Shown here: one piece after another, positions 28,403 to 37,463 of the stretch
How the letters are laid out: each line of letters begins with the position of its first letter
Position numbering within the stretch: position 1 is the stretch's first letter
DNA from: a virus
Direction: 5' to 3' (one strand)
Virus record (IMG/VR): IMGVR_UViG_3300004369_000006
Span: 1-64,000 of that record
DNA: 64,000 nucleotides
Translations under genes and position numbers: made by a program
Notes under the pieces: generated by a model
The model's input: the letters and a program-made list of their open reading frames with translations, nothing else
What the model was told of the DNA's origin: nothing
Databases searched by the model: none

Positions 28403-28526
28403 TTTTAGTTAGTTTAAGAAATTCCAAGGCATAATAGATACCCTTGGCTTCAAAGTTCTGAAACTCTAAGTCTGAGTTTTCTAGTTCTTCTGCAATATCT
28501 AATAACTCTTTAACTAATTCTTTCAT
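28383..28526 (-). CDS. Small acidic helical protein, 47 aa
   Basis: Starts with ATG overlapping the stop of the preceding gene and ends 20 nt inside the nuclease gene start, filling the gap exactly. The product (MKELVKELLDIAEELENSDL... ending NGRIQE) is an amphipathic acidic helix. No function recognised; support comes from tight packing and coherent composition. Confidence 0.5.
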   Translation of the reverse strand: MKELVKELLDIAEELENSDLEFQNFEAKGIYYALEFLKLTKNGRIQE

Positions 28527-28810
28527 TAATAATAATAATTTTTGTGACCGCCATTAATCCTTTCAATAGATTCATACTCTCCTCTTGAATATGAAGATGA
28601 ATCTCCTGATATACTAATACCTTGACCTACTTTTAGACCCGCTTTATCTAGCATTTCAATAACATCGTCTGCAATTTCATCGGGAGCATTCATGCCATCT
28701 ATAATTTCAATTGAATTCCATTTAGGAACATACATAACAGTAATTCGATGTTCTGAATTTTCTAAAACGTTAACGACTTTATCAAAGTCTTTCTTAGTTA
28801 CTTTTATCAT
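28526..28810 (-). CDS. Hypothetical protein, 94 aa
   Basis: Start placed at MIKVTKKDF (28810), 2 nt after the primase stop; an upstream ATG at 28834 would run inside the primase C-terminus. Mixed alpha/beta with a Ser/Gly-rich segment (GQGISISGDSSSYSRG) and a Gly-His-Tyr-rich tail. Function not recognised. Confidence 0.6.
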   Translation of the reverse strand: MIKVTKKDFDKVVNVLENSEHRITVMYVPKWNSIEIIDGMNAPDEIADDVIEMLDKAGLKVGQGISISGDSSSYSRGEYESIERINGGHKNYYY

Positions 28811-28812
28811 TT

Positions 28813-29832
28813 TTAATTGTTTTTGTGTGTACATATAAGTTCACTGTGAATAATTGAGTAAGCTTTATCATATCCTACATTAGCTACAAGATCAGACGGA
28901 TCTTTACTCTTGTATTTAGCAGGTATCTTAAGGTTCTGCTTGATAGAAGTAAATGTATTAATTATCTTTTTTGCTTGTATCTGACCCCAATTATTTGTTT
29001 TGTTATAATCGTTGTCATAAAGCAAAGAGATATTTAAGAATCTTCTTTTAAGCATATCAATTAACTCTTTGTCAGGCATCTGCATCTCACTAGATAATGC
29101 AATAGCATGTATGCCCATAGTATGTAACACCATAACATCCTTCATAGAAGATGTAATTACAATGTTATTACTTGTGTAAGGTAACTGATCTATACCTTGG
29201 ACTGTACTTGTATTGGTATTGGATAAGAATTTTAGTTTCTTACTCCGAGGTTGGTATATCTTGACTTGTGTATTATTCTCCATAAGGTATGCAAAAGCAA
29301 GTTTATCTGCCTTGATGTAATTATCATTGACATAGAAACTCTTTAATGATACCACGTTATAATAGTTTAATACATACTCGTCTATTCCAAACTTCTTCCA
29401 AAAAGCCAAGTCATCCGCAGTAAAGTTTTGAACTTTAAGTACAAACTTAGTCTTCTTCTTTTCAGGCTTCTGATAGGTAGTCTTCTTAGGTACTTTAACG
29501 TGCTTTATATTTGTCGATTTATACAATCCCAAATTAAAATCACTGTCAATCATGATAAGCGCATCCTTAAAACTGATATCGTATAATAGTTGCACGAACA
29601 TAATGCAGTTACCATGTTTATTCATACCAAAATCTGAAAACATTAGCGTATCATCTCCCTGCCATATACAAAAAGAAGGACTGCTATCATCTTCACGTAG
29701 AGGACTAGATATAGCATTACCTATAGTAATGGAAACCCCTGAATATCTATTGAAGACATCCAGGGGGTTAACCATTTTTAAGATATTATCAGCAGTGAGT
29801 GTTGCATCACTACTCCTGCTTGCTATTGCCAT
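28813..29832 (-). CDS. DnaG-type primase, 339 aa
   Basis: The N-terminus resembles the DnaG primase entry domain: SPLREDDSSPSF (about 43-54), then MFSDFG and HGNCIMFVQLL, but without the cysteine ligands of the zinc ribbon. The TOPRIM region follows: NIVITSSMKDVMVLHTMGIHAI, then LLYDNDYNKT with the DxD metal ligands. The usual first acidic residue of TOPRIM is replaced in SSMKDVM, a pattern I recall from other crAss-like primases. It would synthesise RNA primers for PolA at the fork opened by the DnaB helicase encoded 2 kb upstream. Shorter than bacterial DnaG (about 600 aa); the helicase-binding C-terminal domain is missing. It abuts the SSB-like gene. Confidence 0.85.
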   Translation of the reverse strand: MAIASRSSDATLTADNILKMVNPLDVFNRYSGVSITIGNAISSPLREDDSSPSFCIWQGDDTLMFSDFGMNKHGNCIMFVQLLYDISFKDALIMIDSDFNLGLYKSTNIKHVKVPKKTTYQKPEKKKTKFVLKVQNFTADDLAFWKKFGIDEYVLNYYNVVSLKSFYVNDNYIKADKLAFAYLMENNTQVKIYQPRSKKLKFLSNTNTSTVQGIDQLPYTSNNIVITSSMKDVMVLHTMGIHAIALSSEMQMPDKELIDMLKRRFLNISLLYDNDYNKTNNWGQIQAKKIINTFTSIKQNLKIPAKYKSKDPSDLVANVGYDKAYSIIHSELICTHKNN

Positions 29833-30620
29833 TATGCAAATATGCTTTTAATATCATCGTTAGAATCAGTGGAAATAACTTCTGCCTTCTGCTCTTTAAC
29901 TTCTTGAACAGATAGGTCAGATGGATACACCGCATCCCATGCAGTATATTCATTCTCTAAGGTACGTAAGAAACCTTTCTCATTGAAGTAGGTAAGACGA
30001 CCAAAGAACTTGTTGTACACACTTTGTACAAACTTATCATTGTTCATCGTTACACCACCTGCTAAGAGTACTACACGGTTTTCTTTAAGTTGAGTAACAT
30101 ACTCTTTCAACTCTGTGACATTCCCTTTAGCGAGTTCCTCACGGTTATCTAAACGACATTCACCTTCTGTAGCTACGTTAGCCCATGCTTTGATAAACAT
30201 CATTAGATCTTCCTCGCCTACAAATGCTTTAACAGCACTCTTCTTATCAACCCATTCTTGTAAATCATCTACACTACCAGCCCATCCTGTAGTACCAAAG
30301 GCATCAATGTATTGATTCTTATCACCTGCTTTATTAGTACGTAGTTTAGGACGCACAATAAAGTTTACACTAGTGGTAATTGGGTTCTCAATAGCAGAAC
30401 TATCAGATTGTACAATAAACTTAACTACAACAAAGTCATCACCGTTCTTATCTTTCTTGCGATATTCAGGTTTGTTATCAATTGTAGTGTTGTAGAGTTT
30501 CTCAAGCTCTGCTTTAGTAGGATTAACGGACAATACCTTAAAAGGAATTAAACCACCATATACGGTGTTGTCTTGTCCTGATACTACTTTCTCGTTACTG
30601 TTGTTGCTTTGAATAGCCAT
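29832..30620 (-). CDS. Candidate single-stranded DNA-binding protein, 262 aa
   Basis: Located between primase and NTPase/helicase genes. The N-terminal half is beta-rich (YGGLIPFKVLSV, VVVKFIVQS, TTSVNFIVRP) as for an OB fold. The extreme C-terminus is acidic and ends in an aromatic stretch (NDDIKSIFA), as in SSB proteins that recruit partners through their tail. The length and position match the SSB gene annotated in crAss-like phages. No diagnostic motif exists, so the call rests on context and the tail. Confidence 0.6.
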   Translation of the reverse strand: MAIQSNNSNEKVVSGQDNTVYGGLIPFKVLSVNPTKAELEKLYNTTIDNKPEYRKKDKNGDDFVVVKFIVQSDSSAIENPITTSVNFIVRPKLRTNKAGDKNQYIDAFGTTGWAGSVDDLQEWVDKKSAVKAFVGEEDLMMFIKAWANVATEGECRLDNREELAKGNVTELKEYVTQLKENRVVLLAGGVTMNNDKFVQSVYNKFFGRLTYFNEKGFLRTLENEYTAWDAVYPSDLSVQEVKEQKAEVISTDSNDDIKSIFA

Positions 30621-30631
30621 TTTAGTTTAAT

Positions 30632-30970
30632 TTATTGGTTACTATCATCAATTACTCGGAAAGGCAAACGATTACTTCTACGGGGTTTGCGATTAAATAA
30701 GGCTGGATAGCGAGAAAATAGCGTATCTATATCTTTCTTATCATGCCCAATCATAACTGCAATTTCCTCACGATCAAAGCCCTCTTCTAAGAAGTCAATA
30801 ATCTGAGTAATACGTACCTCTTCCCAAGGTTCTTTTGCAGGAACTACATCCCATGCTAGGGGTTTGTCGTTCTTTACTTTAATAGGTTCTTGTTCAACCA
30901 TAGGTTCTGTTTCTGTGTCTATATCAGGTAACCTTTCCTGTGTAGCCCAATCATAAGTTATTCTATCCAT
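30632..30970 (-). CDS. Small HTH-like protein, 112 aa
   Basis: An acidic N-terminal half is followed by a probable helix-turn-helix (ITQIIDFLEEGFDREEIAVM, then IGHDKKDIDTLFSRYP) and a basic tail (NRKPRRSNR). Likely DNA-binding. Its position between the SSB-like and NTPase genes suggests a role in replication or its control. The gene overlaps its upstream neighbour by 13 nt. Confidence 0.6.
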   Translation of the reverse strand: MDRITYDWATQERLPDIDTETEPMVEQEPIKVKNDKPLAWDVVPAKEPWEEVRITQIIDFLEEGFDREEIAVMIGHDKKDIDTLFSRYPALFNRKPRRSNRLPFRVIDDSNQ

Positions 30971-31170
30971 ACTTTTGCAAATTCTCCTAGTGCATCTAAT
31001 TTAATTACATAAGATGAAGAATTAGATTGTGGAATTATCCCAACCTTTTCTCCGTTAAGTTCAGCTTTCATAGCTTCACTCAAATACAACTTGGTTCTAT
31101 AGTGGGTAACATAAGGTTCCCCTTTTCTGTTGTATTTAACTTCCTGCGTTCTTGGTCCTGGCTTTGCCAT
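30958..31170 (-). CDS. Small basic hypothetical protein, 70 aa
   Basis: Start chosen at MAKPGPRTQEVKYN (31170), 35 nt inside the NTPase gene; an earlier ATG at 31212 adds 14 residues from another gene's frame. Basic N-terminus with a beta-rich remainder (SSSYVIKLDALGEF). Function not recognised. Confidence 0.55.
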   Translation of the reverse strand: MAKPGPRTQEVKYNRKGEPYVTHYRTKLYLSEAMKAELNGEKVGIIPQSNSSSYVIKLDALGEFAKVWIE

Positions 31171-31858
31171 CTTTAATTGAATTAAGTCCGTAATAATCTC
31201 GAATAGTTGCATCGACTTCTAATAGATCATTATCTACTAAAGAGTCTTCAAACATTCCTACAGGAGTCTTACAAGTGTCACGACCTGTAGTTTGGGTTCT
31301 GAATTTGTACTGCACTCCTTCAGCTTTCTTTTGAACATCCGCATATAGTACAATAGTGCTTTTGCTTTCAGGTCTAACCTTTCTCAGCATACCCCCGTGT
31401 ACTGCTATGCGCATTTCAATAAGCCCTGTATCCTCGTTTAATGTTTCTTCAGGATGTGCCATCAGATATACATACATATCATCAGGCGTATTATCACGTA
31501 TGTAATTAAACAATTGATACTGATTCGCAGCCATCTCACCCCACTTGGTCATGTAGTCTTTACCTTGCTTGCGAAACTCTTCACTAAATACAAGATCATT
31601 GACATTCATGTTCCAAGTATCTATCACGATAATCTTCTTATCATTTTCAGCACCGTACTTGATAATAGCACGTATGTCTTCAATGTCAGAAGTTTCGAGA
31701 TAGTTTTTGAGTTCCTTATTCCACTGCTTACCATACTGCCGCCAAGGTAATTCTTTCTTGTCGGTGTTAATGATAATACATTTTTCAGGGGGTAAGTTCC
31801 TCATGGAGTAGCTCTTACCCATACCAGTATTAGCTACAATAAAACATAATCTACCCAT
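31136..31858 (-). CDS. RecA-fold NTPase (AAA_24 / Sak4-like), 240 aa
   Basis: Walker A is ANTGMGKS (9-16) and Walker B is KKIIVIDTW (D80). These resemble the single-domain RecA-like ATPases of crAss-like and other phages (labelled ATP_43b or Sak4-like), which may promote single-strand annealing or recombination. A sensor-like YVYLMAHPEE segment lies near 129. It is directly downstream of the DnaB helicase, sharing one base with its stop (stop/ATG overlap), so the two are co-expressed. Confidence 0.8.
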   Translation of the reverse strand: MGRLCFIVANTGMGKSYSMRNLPPEKCIIINTDKKELPWRQYGKQWNKELKNYLETSDIEDIRAIIKYGAENDKKIIVIDTWNMNVNDLVFSEEFRKQGKDYMTKWGEMAANQYQLFNYIRDNTPDDMYVYLMAHPEETLNEDTGLIEMRIAVHGGMLRKVRPESKSTIVLYADVQKKAEGVQYKFRTQTTGRDTCKTPVGMFEDSLVDNDLLEVDATIRDYYGLNSIKDGKARTKNAGS

Positions 31859-32931
31859 TACACATTGGTTTTGATATTGGTTACTAATTCATAGCGTTGT
31901 GGCGACATTTCCTCTGCTTTGGGCATTTCTTCAAAGATACTAGACTCACCTATGAACAGCATAGGAATACGCTTTTGTGCGCTACCATATCTGTTCTTAA
32001 GTACAATGCCTGCACGGAATCTGTCTTGCAACTGCTCAATGTCATATCCACGATATTCAGTTAGTTCAAACTGCCTAGGATTAAACAAAGCAAAGACGGT
32101 TTCTGCATCTTGTACAGTGTTACCTGAATCTTTGAAATCATTAAGGGTAGGTTCTAATTTATTAAGCCTCATGCGATCAGTGCTTGCAAAACTACGATTT
32201 AACTGCTGAACTACTACAGGGCTAATACCATAAGTATTCCTCAGGTTAATCATGTACTCTGACATCTTGTCGATGTTGGCTTTTACATTAAAACTTCTCT
32301 CCTTCTTAATCAGACTAATATGGTCAATGATACACAAGGTATAATTGTTCTTACCGTTGGGTATAAAACCATTAACATACTGCTTGTCATTACCATCATC
32401 ATCTGTAAATGTACCATACGTAGGTGTACCTAAATTCTCATGGGCATATCGAGTTAAAGTTTTCTCTATTCCCGTAGGGTTTTCAGGTATGTCGTTTACC
32501 ACTAATACATCCTCTAATTTACTAAAATACTCCCTGGTTTCCAAGACTTTAGAGTAAATTTCTTGGCTAATCCTGTTCTTACCACGTGATAAAACATAGT
32601 TTACATCAGCCACTAAACCATACTGATAATATAGCTTACGGGTAATGGCTTTAGTCAGAATCATCTCTGTCTTCAACTCGAAAGAAAAGTAGAATATCTT
32701 GAGATTACCTTTGTCAGGAAACTTCATGACATCTTCAAAGGGATTAAGTACAAATGCATTGAGGGTAAACGTAGATTTACCTGCACCTGGATCACCACCG
32801 ATTAGATAGTAAGTACCCTTTTGTACATTAGGTATATGAGTCCGTAGTCTTGGAAAGCCCATGTTAAGACCTTCATTAAGACCTGCTTTGCCGTCTTCAA
32901 TCCATTTAACGGTACTGTCAAAGTAACTCAT
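31858..32931 (-). CDS. DnaB-type replicative helicase, 357 aa
   Basis: RecA-fold helicase: Walker A GGDPGAGKST (45-54), Walker B LCIIDHISLI (near 200), and a VVVQQLNRS motif (the H/Q motif of DnaB-family helicases) followed by DSGNTVQDAETV. Only the ATPase/helicase domain is present; the N-terminal DnaB domain is missing, as in several phage helicases. It unwinds the phage replication fork and sits between the candidate loader gene upstream (4 nt overlap) and the RecA-like NTPase. Confidence 0.87.
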   Translation of the reverse strand: MSYFDSTVKWIEDGKAGLNEGLNMGFPRLRTHIPNVQKGTYYLIGGDPGAGKSTFTLNAFVLNPFEDVMKFPDKGNLKIFYFSFELKTEMILTKAITRKLYYQYGLVADVNYVLSRGKNRISQEIYSKVLETREYFSKLEDVLVVNDIPENPTGIEKTLTRYAHENLGTPTYGTFTDDDGNDKQYVNGFIPNGKNNYTLCIIDHISLIKKERSFNVKANIDKMSEYMINLRNTYGISPVVVQQLNRSFASTDRMRLNKLEPTLNDFKDSGNTVQDAETVFALFNPRQFELTEYRGYDIEQLQDRFRAGIVLKNRYGSAQKRIPMLFIGESSIFEEMPKAEEMSPQRYELVTNIKTNV

Positions 32932-33542
32932 ATGTCTTCTGTAAAATCAGTAGTAGGTGTAGTAGTTTCTCCTTCTCTATAAGCTTCTATGTAACCCATA
33001 AGCATAGACACTCCATTCTTCTCAATGAAGTAATCTGCACAAGTCATCTTCTCATAGAAAGTATCCTTGGCTTTGCCTACATAAATCTTAGTAGCTTCTA
33101 TAATCTCTGTAGGGGTTACATCAGGGTTATCACGCATTAGTTTCTGCATCTTCTTAATGCAACCTTTGCGGTCACCCTTGACTAGTCTACTACCTGTATA
33201 CACACCTGATGGAAATAGCTTACGATACTCATCAATGATATTCATAACTAGATGATCACTAGCACCTATAAATGCTTTACCATCTTGGGTTATCAATAAT
33301 TTCTTAAGTACTTTGTGAGCATATTCCATGTGCAATCCCGTAGGAGATTCATTGGGATCTCTCATGCGTATAAGTCCTTTCTCATAGAGATACAAGAAAG
33401 AAACATTAGAAAACAAGAATGGGTTATTCTCTACGAGTTTCTGAACATCACCATCCTCTGCACTATTAAGCAATAGCAATGTAAAGTATGCTCCTGCATC
33501 AATATCTACAACTTTACTTAGATGTTTCAGATTTATCTCCAT
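32928..33542 (-). CDS. Candidate replisome organiser / helicase loader, 204 aa
   Basis: The gene overlaps the DnaB helicase start by 4 nt, a common arrangement for helicase loaders and phage replisome organisers. The N-terminal half looks like a winged-helix protein (FTLLLLNSAEDG, LYLYEKGLIRMRD). The C-terminal half has helices with VTPTEIIEATKIYVGKAKD and TCADYFIEKNG, reminiscent of phage O-like and DnaD-like proteins that contact helicase. No ATPase motif. The call rests on context and overall pattern. Confidence 0.5.
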   Translation of the reverse strand: MEINLKHLSKVVDIDAGAYFTLLLLNSAEDGDVQKLVENNPFLFSNVSFLYLYEKGLIRMRDPNESPTGLHMEYAHKVLKKLLITQDGKAFIGASDHLVMNIIDEYRKLFPSGVYTGSRLVKGDRKGCIKKMQKLMRDNPDVTPTEIIEATKIYVGKAKDTFYEKMTCADYFIEKNGVSMLMGYIEAYREGETTTPTTDFTEDI

Positions 33543-33651
33543 CTTTCCATTCGGCTTCTAGGGTTAGTCTTTGAATTTTAATCATCTCAGCAGCTTCATC
33601 AGTTTGATAACCTGCATCAATTAATTCTAAATAGCGTTTAGTCCAGCTCAT
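33514..33651 (-). CDS. Small helical protein, 45 aa
   Basis: The ATG lies 13 nt inside the SF2 helicase gene end, and the ORF ends 29 nt inside the next gene, bridging the gap. The sequence has a short HTH-like pattern (YQTDEAAEMIKIQRLTLEAE) and a charged tail. No function recognised; supported by tight packing. Confidence 0.5.
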   Translation of the reverse strand: MSWTKRYLELIDAGYQTDEAAEMIKIQRLTLEAEWKDGDKSETSK

Positions 33652-34852
33652 TGTACTTCTGTTTTAAATCCATAAATCCATTACATTTTACTAATTGATA
33701 ATCTGCAAACTCTAATCCTTCCATCATTTTATTAAACCATCCTTCTTCGCGAGTACCCTCTGTGCAGAATATGATAACCTTTAGAGGTCCAAATTCTCCA
33801 CCACGAGTTCCTCTACCTATTCGTTGAATAAGGTCTTTGGATTTGCTAAAATATGATGTGATAATTATAGCATCTACATAACCAAGGTTTTCACCCTGTT
33901 TAAGTTTATGAAAAGAACCTATCTGTTCTATGTGTCCTTTCCTAAATCGTTCTATCAGTTGTTGATTCTGATATTTACCACTGCGATAGCTCACTACATA
34001 AGGTACTATCTTCTGTATAAAAGAGATGTTATTGCCAAACACAATAACCTGTCCTTTGGTTACATCTTTAAGTATCTTCTTAGCAAGTCCTATCTTACTG
34101 CGTAGGTCATAGAGTATCTTAGAGTACTCTGCCATAATTTTATTAATCATAAAGCTATTCCTACGCATACCGTAGTACTTTAGCTTATTCTTATAATACT
34201 CAATAGCAGATATTTCATTGTACTTCTTGCCTTTGATATTTACTTCATACTTATCATCAGCTTCATGCTTAACCTTATAGATAATAATATCACGGTTAAA
34301 CTTCATGTAGCTATAGATTACAGGTGCGACTTTATTAATTAAATCGCCTTTAGTAAACTCATAGCCATCTGAGGTGCGATAAGTTGTAGAAGTATCAATT
34401 GTTGCTGACAAGCCAAGTATATGGGTAAATTTAGTCTGTATGTACAGTTTACCATACTGTGGTGTTAGTGAGTCGTGAATCTCATCTGCAATAATAAGGT
34501 CATAGGTATTACCTTCTAAGCGTTTATAACTTTGATAACACTCAAAGGTAATGTCATGTCCTAGGTCTTCTAAAGGGTTAGTACCAAAGATTTCTTTGTA
34601 CTTCTGACCTTCTACCATAAAGCTCTGATCACGGTTGTTGCGCTCATAAGCTATTAAGACAGTAGAGTTAGGTGGTATCATACATAAAGCATGCATAGCT
34701 ATAAAAGTCTTACCGTTACCAGTAATAACTTCTGCAGTACCTATGCCTTCTGCTTCATACCACTTTTGCAATGCGTCTTTGTGAATGGAATTGCGAAAGT
34801 CAACCTCTAGAACTTCATCACTGATGAGTTCGTGGGGTTGTTTAGCAAGCAT
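33638..34852 (-). CDS. SF2 DNA helicase, 404 aa
   Basis: Superfamily 2 helicase motifs: I ITGNGKTF (43-50), II ADEIH (122-126), III LSAT (148-151), and VI IQRIGRGTRGG near residue 350. This is the helicase labelled SNF2/SF2 in crAss-like replication modules. It would translocate on duplex DNA and could help fork restart, recombination or removal of bound proteins. Located between the polymerase and the loader/helicase genes. The 66 nt-scale spacing to neighbours is small, so it is in the same transcript. Confidence 0.87.
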   Translation of the reverse strand: MLAKQPHELISDEVLEVDFRNSIHKDALQKWYEAEGIGTAEVITGNGKTFIAMHALCMIPPNSTVLIAYERNNRDQSFMVEGQKYKEIFGTNPLEDLGHDITFECYQSYKRLEGNTYDLIIADEIHDSLTPQYGKLYIQTKFTHILGLSATIDTSTTYRTSDGYEFTKGDLINKVAPVIYSYMKFNRDIIIYKVKHEADDKYEVNIKGKKYNEISAIEYYKNKLKYYGMRRNSFMINKIMAEYSKILYDLRSKIGLAKKILKDVTKGQVIVFGNNISFIQKIVPYVVSYRSGKYQNQQLIERFRKGHIEQIGSFHKLKQGENLGYVDAIIITSYFSKSKDLIQRIGRGTRGGEFGPLKVIIFCTEGTREEGWFNKMMEGLEFADYQLVKCNGFMDLKQKYNELD

Positions 34853-34862
34853 AATGGATTAA

Positions 34863-35033
34863 TTAGTCGATAAATGTAGAATTGGAAGTCCAGTAATATC
34901 CCCCCTGATTATCAAGTGGATTTTCAACATCCTTAATGTGGTCGAGAATATACTCAACTTGTTTAGGAGTCAATCCATCTTTTGCATCAGAGAGATATTC
35001 CTTTATCCAATAGAAAAAATCTTCCTTGTTCAT
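34863..35033 (-). CDS. Small acidic hypothetical protein, 56 aa
   Basis: Start placed at MNKEDFFYW (35033), 4 nt after the polymerase stop; a TTG-initiated longer form would overlap the polymerase. Predicted helical with a GLTPKQVEYILDHIKDV helix-turn-helix-like stretch. Function not recognised. Confidence 0.55.
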   Translation of the reverse strand: MNKEDFFYWIKEYLSDAKDGLTPKQVEYILDHIKDVENPLDNQGGYYWTSNSTFID

Positions 35034-35037
35034 GTTG

Positions 35038-36915
35038 TTAATCTTTAATCCAATAATCAGCAATATCAGGATTTACTTCTACCCCAATACGAGGACAGTA
35101 TAACTTAGCTGCATCTTCCATACATTGCTTCATGATGTTTTTCCACTTTTCTGCATCCCTTGATGGAACCTCCAAGTGAATTTCATCGTGAACATACGCA
35201 CTTAAAAATACTTTTCCAAGTTTACCTTCCTTAATTATTTGATCAAAGATAGCAATACTAGCAAGTTTAACCATACCTGCGGCACTAGATTGTATAGGAT
35301 AATTCATGGCTCGTCTTTCATATTCGCCTTTAGCAATGAAATGACGTCTAGCTACTTGCTTATCATTTATATAGCCACGAGCACCACGTTGTATAATAGC
35401 AATATCATCATGATATACTTTGCGTTTTAAGACACGGTCTACATCAATATATCCTTGTGCTATAGACTCACTCTTAATCTTATCAAAGTATGCCCTAACA
35501 TCAGGGAATGCCTTGAAGTAAGCTGTTTCTACCTCGTCACCTACCTCTTTAGTTACAGATAAGTTATTGGCTATAGTAGCACCATTGCCACCATAAGCCA
35601 ATGCAAAGTTAGCACCCTTAGCTTTCTTACGCAGATCCCCATATTGATCTTTAATCTCATTGTAAGATAGTTCGCCTAACACATCAGGGTATAGCTTCTG
35701 TGCTACGAAAGAATGAATATCTCCCTTACCGCTAAGATAAAACTCTAGCATAGAGGATTCATTAGCATACTCAGCAAGGATTCTAGATTCCTGCGCACTA
35801 TAGTCACCTACAATCAAAGTTCTGCCTTGCTCTACAGAGAAGCATTTACGTATCTCTTCTGTAGCAGGAATATTCTGCAGGTTAGGATTCTTAGATGATA
35901 TGCGACCAGTCTTTAGTATTTGCCAATAGTCAGTATGTATTCTACCTGTGCTTTCATTGATATACTTTAGAAAGTCATAGCCATACGTACTTGCTCTCTT
36001 AGCCCAGTAACTACGTTCTAGCAGTTGCTTTACTATAGGATGGTCAATAGTTGCAAGCTTCTTCTTATCTACAGTATCTACGTCAACTCCTACTTCATTA
36101 AGCAGTTTAATCACCTGTTGAGAGCTATTCCAGTTGATGGTAATCTCTTGGTAGTCATCAAACAAAGTCCTAACGTGCTTAATAAATGGCTTGATGTTAT
36201 GCATAAGGATATACTGATTGAGTTGATTGGTTATCTCAACCAGTTTCATTTTACTATCCGCAGATATCTTCTTCCATGCTTCTGCATCTATAGACATACC
36301 ATGAAACTCAGTATATGCCAATACCTTGACGTACTCATACTCTACCTTAGCAGTAATAAGCAAGTCTTTGCTTTTTAGTTTGGCTAACTGCATCTCATAT
36401 ATCTTATGCAGATACTTTACATCATCAGCAGAATATACTATAACCTCCTCGTCATATATAGTATCCTCAGTAATACGATCACGAACACCTTTATCTAAGT
36501 CTATATCTAGATACATCTTAGCCAGTTTACCTAGTCCCTTAGATACATTATTATTACCCGTGTATAGTATCACTTCATTGAGCATAGTATCTATAACGTT
36601 AGTCGGGTATATCCTATGTTTATACAGAAACTTCAAGTCAAACTTGGCGTTGTGCATAATGAGGATTTTACTCTCTAACTCGCTCTTAAACAGGTTAATA
36701 GATACCTTAGTAAGATCTATAACAAACTGTCGGTTATAGTTACCGATTTGCAGTGTTAGTAGCTTACAAGTATGAGGATCAAACCCAGATGTTTCTGTAT
36801 CTACAGCTAGTATAGTCTGATGAGATATCCAATGGAAGAAACTTTCATACTCATAGAGCTGTAACTCATTGTCTATAAATGTGATTTCTTCTAATCTAGA
36901 TTTGATATCTTCCAT
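35038..36915 (-). CDS. polA: Family A DNA polymerase with 3'-5' exonuclease
   Basis: Complete 625 aa family A polymerase. Exonuclease: Exo I VDTETSGFD (D39, E41), Exo II HNAKFDLKF (D93), Exo III YSADD (Y161, D165). Polymerase: motif A VGDYSAQESR (D371), motif B RKKAKGANFALAYG (from R429), motif C VHDEIHLEV (HDE 576-578). All catalytic residues are present, so both polymerising and proofreading activity are expected. No 5' nuclease domain, as usual for phage enzymes. This is the replicative polymerase of the module; crAss-like lineages carry either family A or family B. Confidence 0.95.
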   Translation of the reverse strand: MEDIKSRLEEITFIDNELQLYEYESFFHWISHQTILAVDTETSGFDPHTCKLLTLQIGNYNRQFVIDLTKVSINLFKSELESKILIMHNAKFDLKFLYKHRIYPTNVIDTMLNEVILYTGNNNVSKGLGKLAKMYLDIDLDKGVRDRITEDTIYDEEVIVYSADDVKYLHKIYEMQLAKLKSKDLLITAKVEYEYVKVLAYTEFHGMSIDAEAWKKISADSKMKLVEITNQLNQYILMHNIKPFIKHVRTLFDDYQEITINWNSSQQVIKLLNEVGVDVDTVDKKKLATIDHPIVKQLLERSYWAKRASTYGYDFLKYINESTGRIHTDYWQILKTGRISSKNPNLQNIPATEEIRKCFSVEQGRTLIVGDYSAQESRILAEYANESSMLEFYLSGKGDIHSFVAQKLYPDVLGELSYNEIKDQYGDLRKKAKGANFALAYGGNGATIANNLSVTKEVGDEVETAYFKAFPDVRAYFDKIKSESIAQGYIDVDRVLKRKVYHDDIAIIQRGARGYINDKQVARRHFIAKGEYERRAMNYPIQSSAAGMVKLASIAIFDQIIKEGKLGKVFLSAYVHDEIHLEVPSRDAEKWKNIMKQCMEDAAKLYCPRIGVEVNPDIADYWIKD

Positions 36916-36917
36916 AA

Positions 36918-37376
36918 TTATAGTTCACCAACGTTTTGATAGGAATAATAGCCTTCATGACTAATGATAAGATGGTCTATAAGCTGAAAATCTAGTAGTT
37001 TACTAGCCTCTTTCATTTTCTGTGTCATCTTATCATCTTGCTTACTAGGCTTTAATAATCCGCTAGGGTGGTTGTGTATTAAAATAAATGCTGCTGAGTT
37101 GGCTAAGTTAAACAATATCTTAAATACTACCGTAGGGTCTATTAAAGTTCCTGTGGTACCACCTATACTTACTACGTGATAACCCAGTACTTCATTACCT
37201 CTATTTAAGGCAAGCATAACCATACGCTCTCTTAACTGCATGTCTTGGAATACATTGTCCCATAAATGTTTAGCAAGATTATAAACGTCATCGGGGCATG
37301 TAATCTTATAATTTGTTTTTGCTTTATATCCGACCTTTACTTTGATCTCGGATATATTAGAGATTTCATCAATCAT
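36918..37376 (-). CDS. RadC-like JAMM/MPN domain protein, 152 aa
   Basis: RadC-family JAMM signature: H101-N-H103-P-S-G, then S111 and D114 (HxH-x7-S-x2-D), preceded by the conserved glycine-rich VSIGGTTGTLID. A zinc-dependent isopeptidase-like fold is expected; the biochemical role of RadC proteins is unsettled. Start placed at MIDEISN (37376): a longer TTG-started form would include the upstream terminator hairpin. The first ~45 residues lack the RadC helix-hairpin-helix domain. It directly precedes the polymerase gene (2 nt). Confidence 0.85.
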   Translation of the reverse strand: MIDEISNISEIKVKVGYKAKTNYKITCPDDVYNLAKHLWDNVFQDMQLRERMVMLALNRGNEVLGYHVVSIGGTTGTLIDPTVVFKILFNLANSAAFILIHNHPSGLLKPSKQDDKMTQKMKEASKLLDFQLIDHLIISHEGYYSYQNVGEL

Positions 37377-37392
37377 AATATATATAATAATT

Positions 37393-37423
37393 AAAAAGGG
37401 CAGCCCCATTGCTAGACTGCCCT
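37393..37423 (-). terminator. Leftward terminator after dUTPase
   Basis: AGGGCAG / CTGCCCT 7 bp stem with a 13 nt loop, followed on the minus strand by TTTTT. It separates the dUTPase end of the upstream transcript from the RadC/PolA genes. Confidence 0.8.
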
Positions 37424-37463
37424 CTACATAACCAATCAAAACACAAACATGAAAGATGCAATG

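Noticed and set aside
28813-29832. Primase considered inactive because the TOPRIM glutamate motif is SSMKD
   Set aside because: DxD ligands are present and similar substitutions occur in other crAss-like primases as I recall; not enough to call it dead.
36025-36739. Plus-strand ORFs opposite the DNA polymerase
   Set aside because: Shadow of the polymerase, which has all catalytic motifs.
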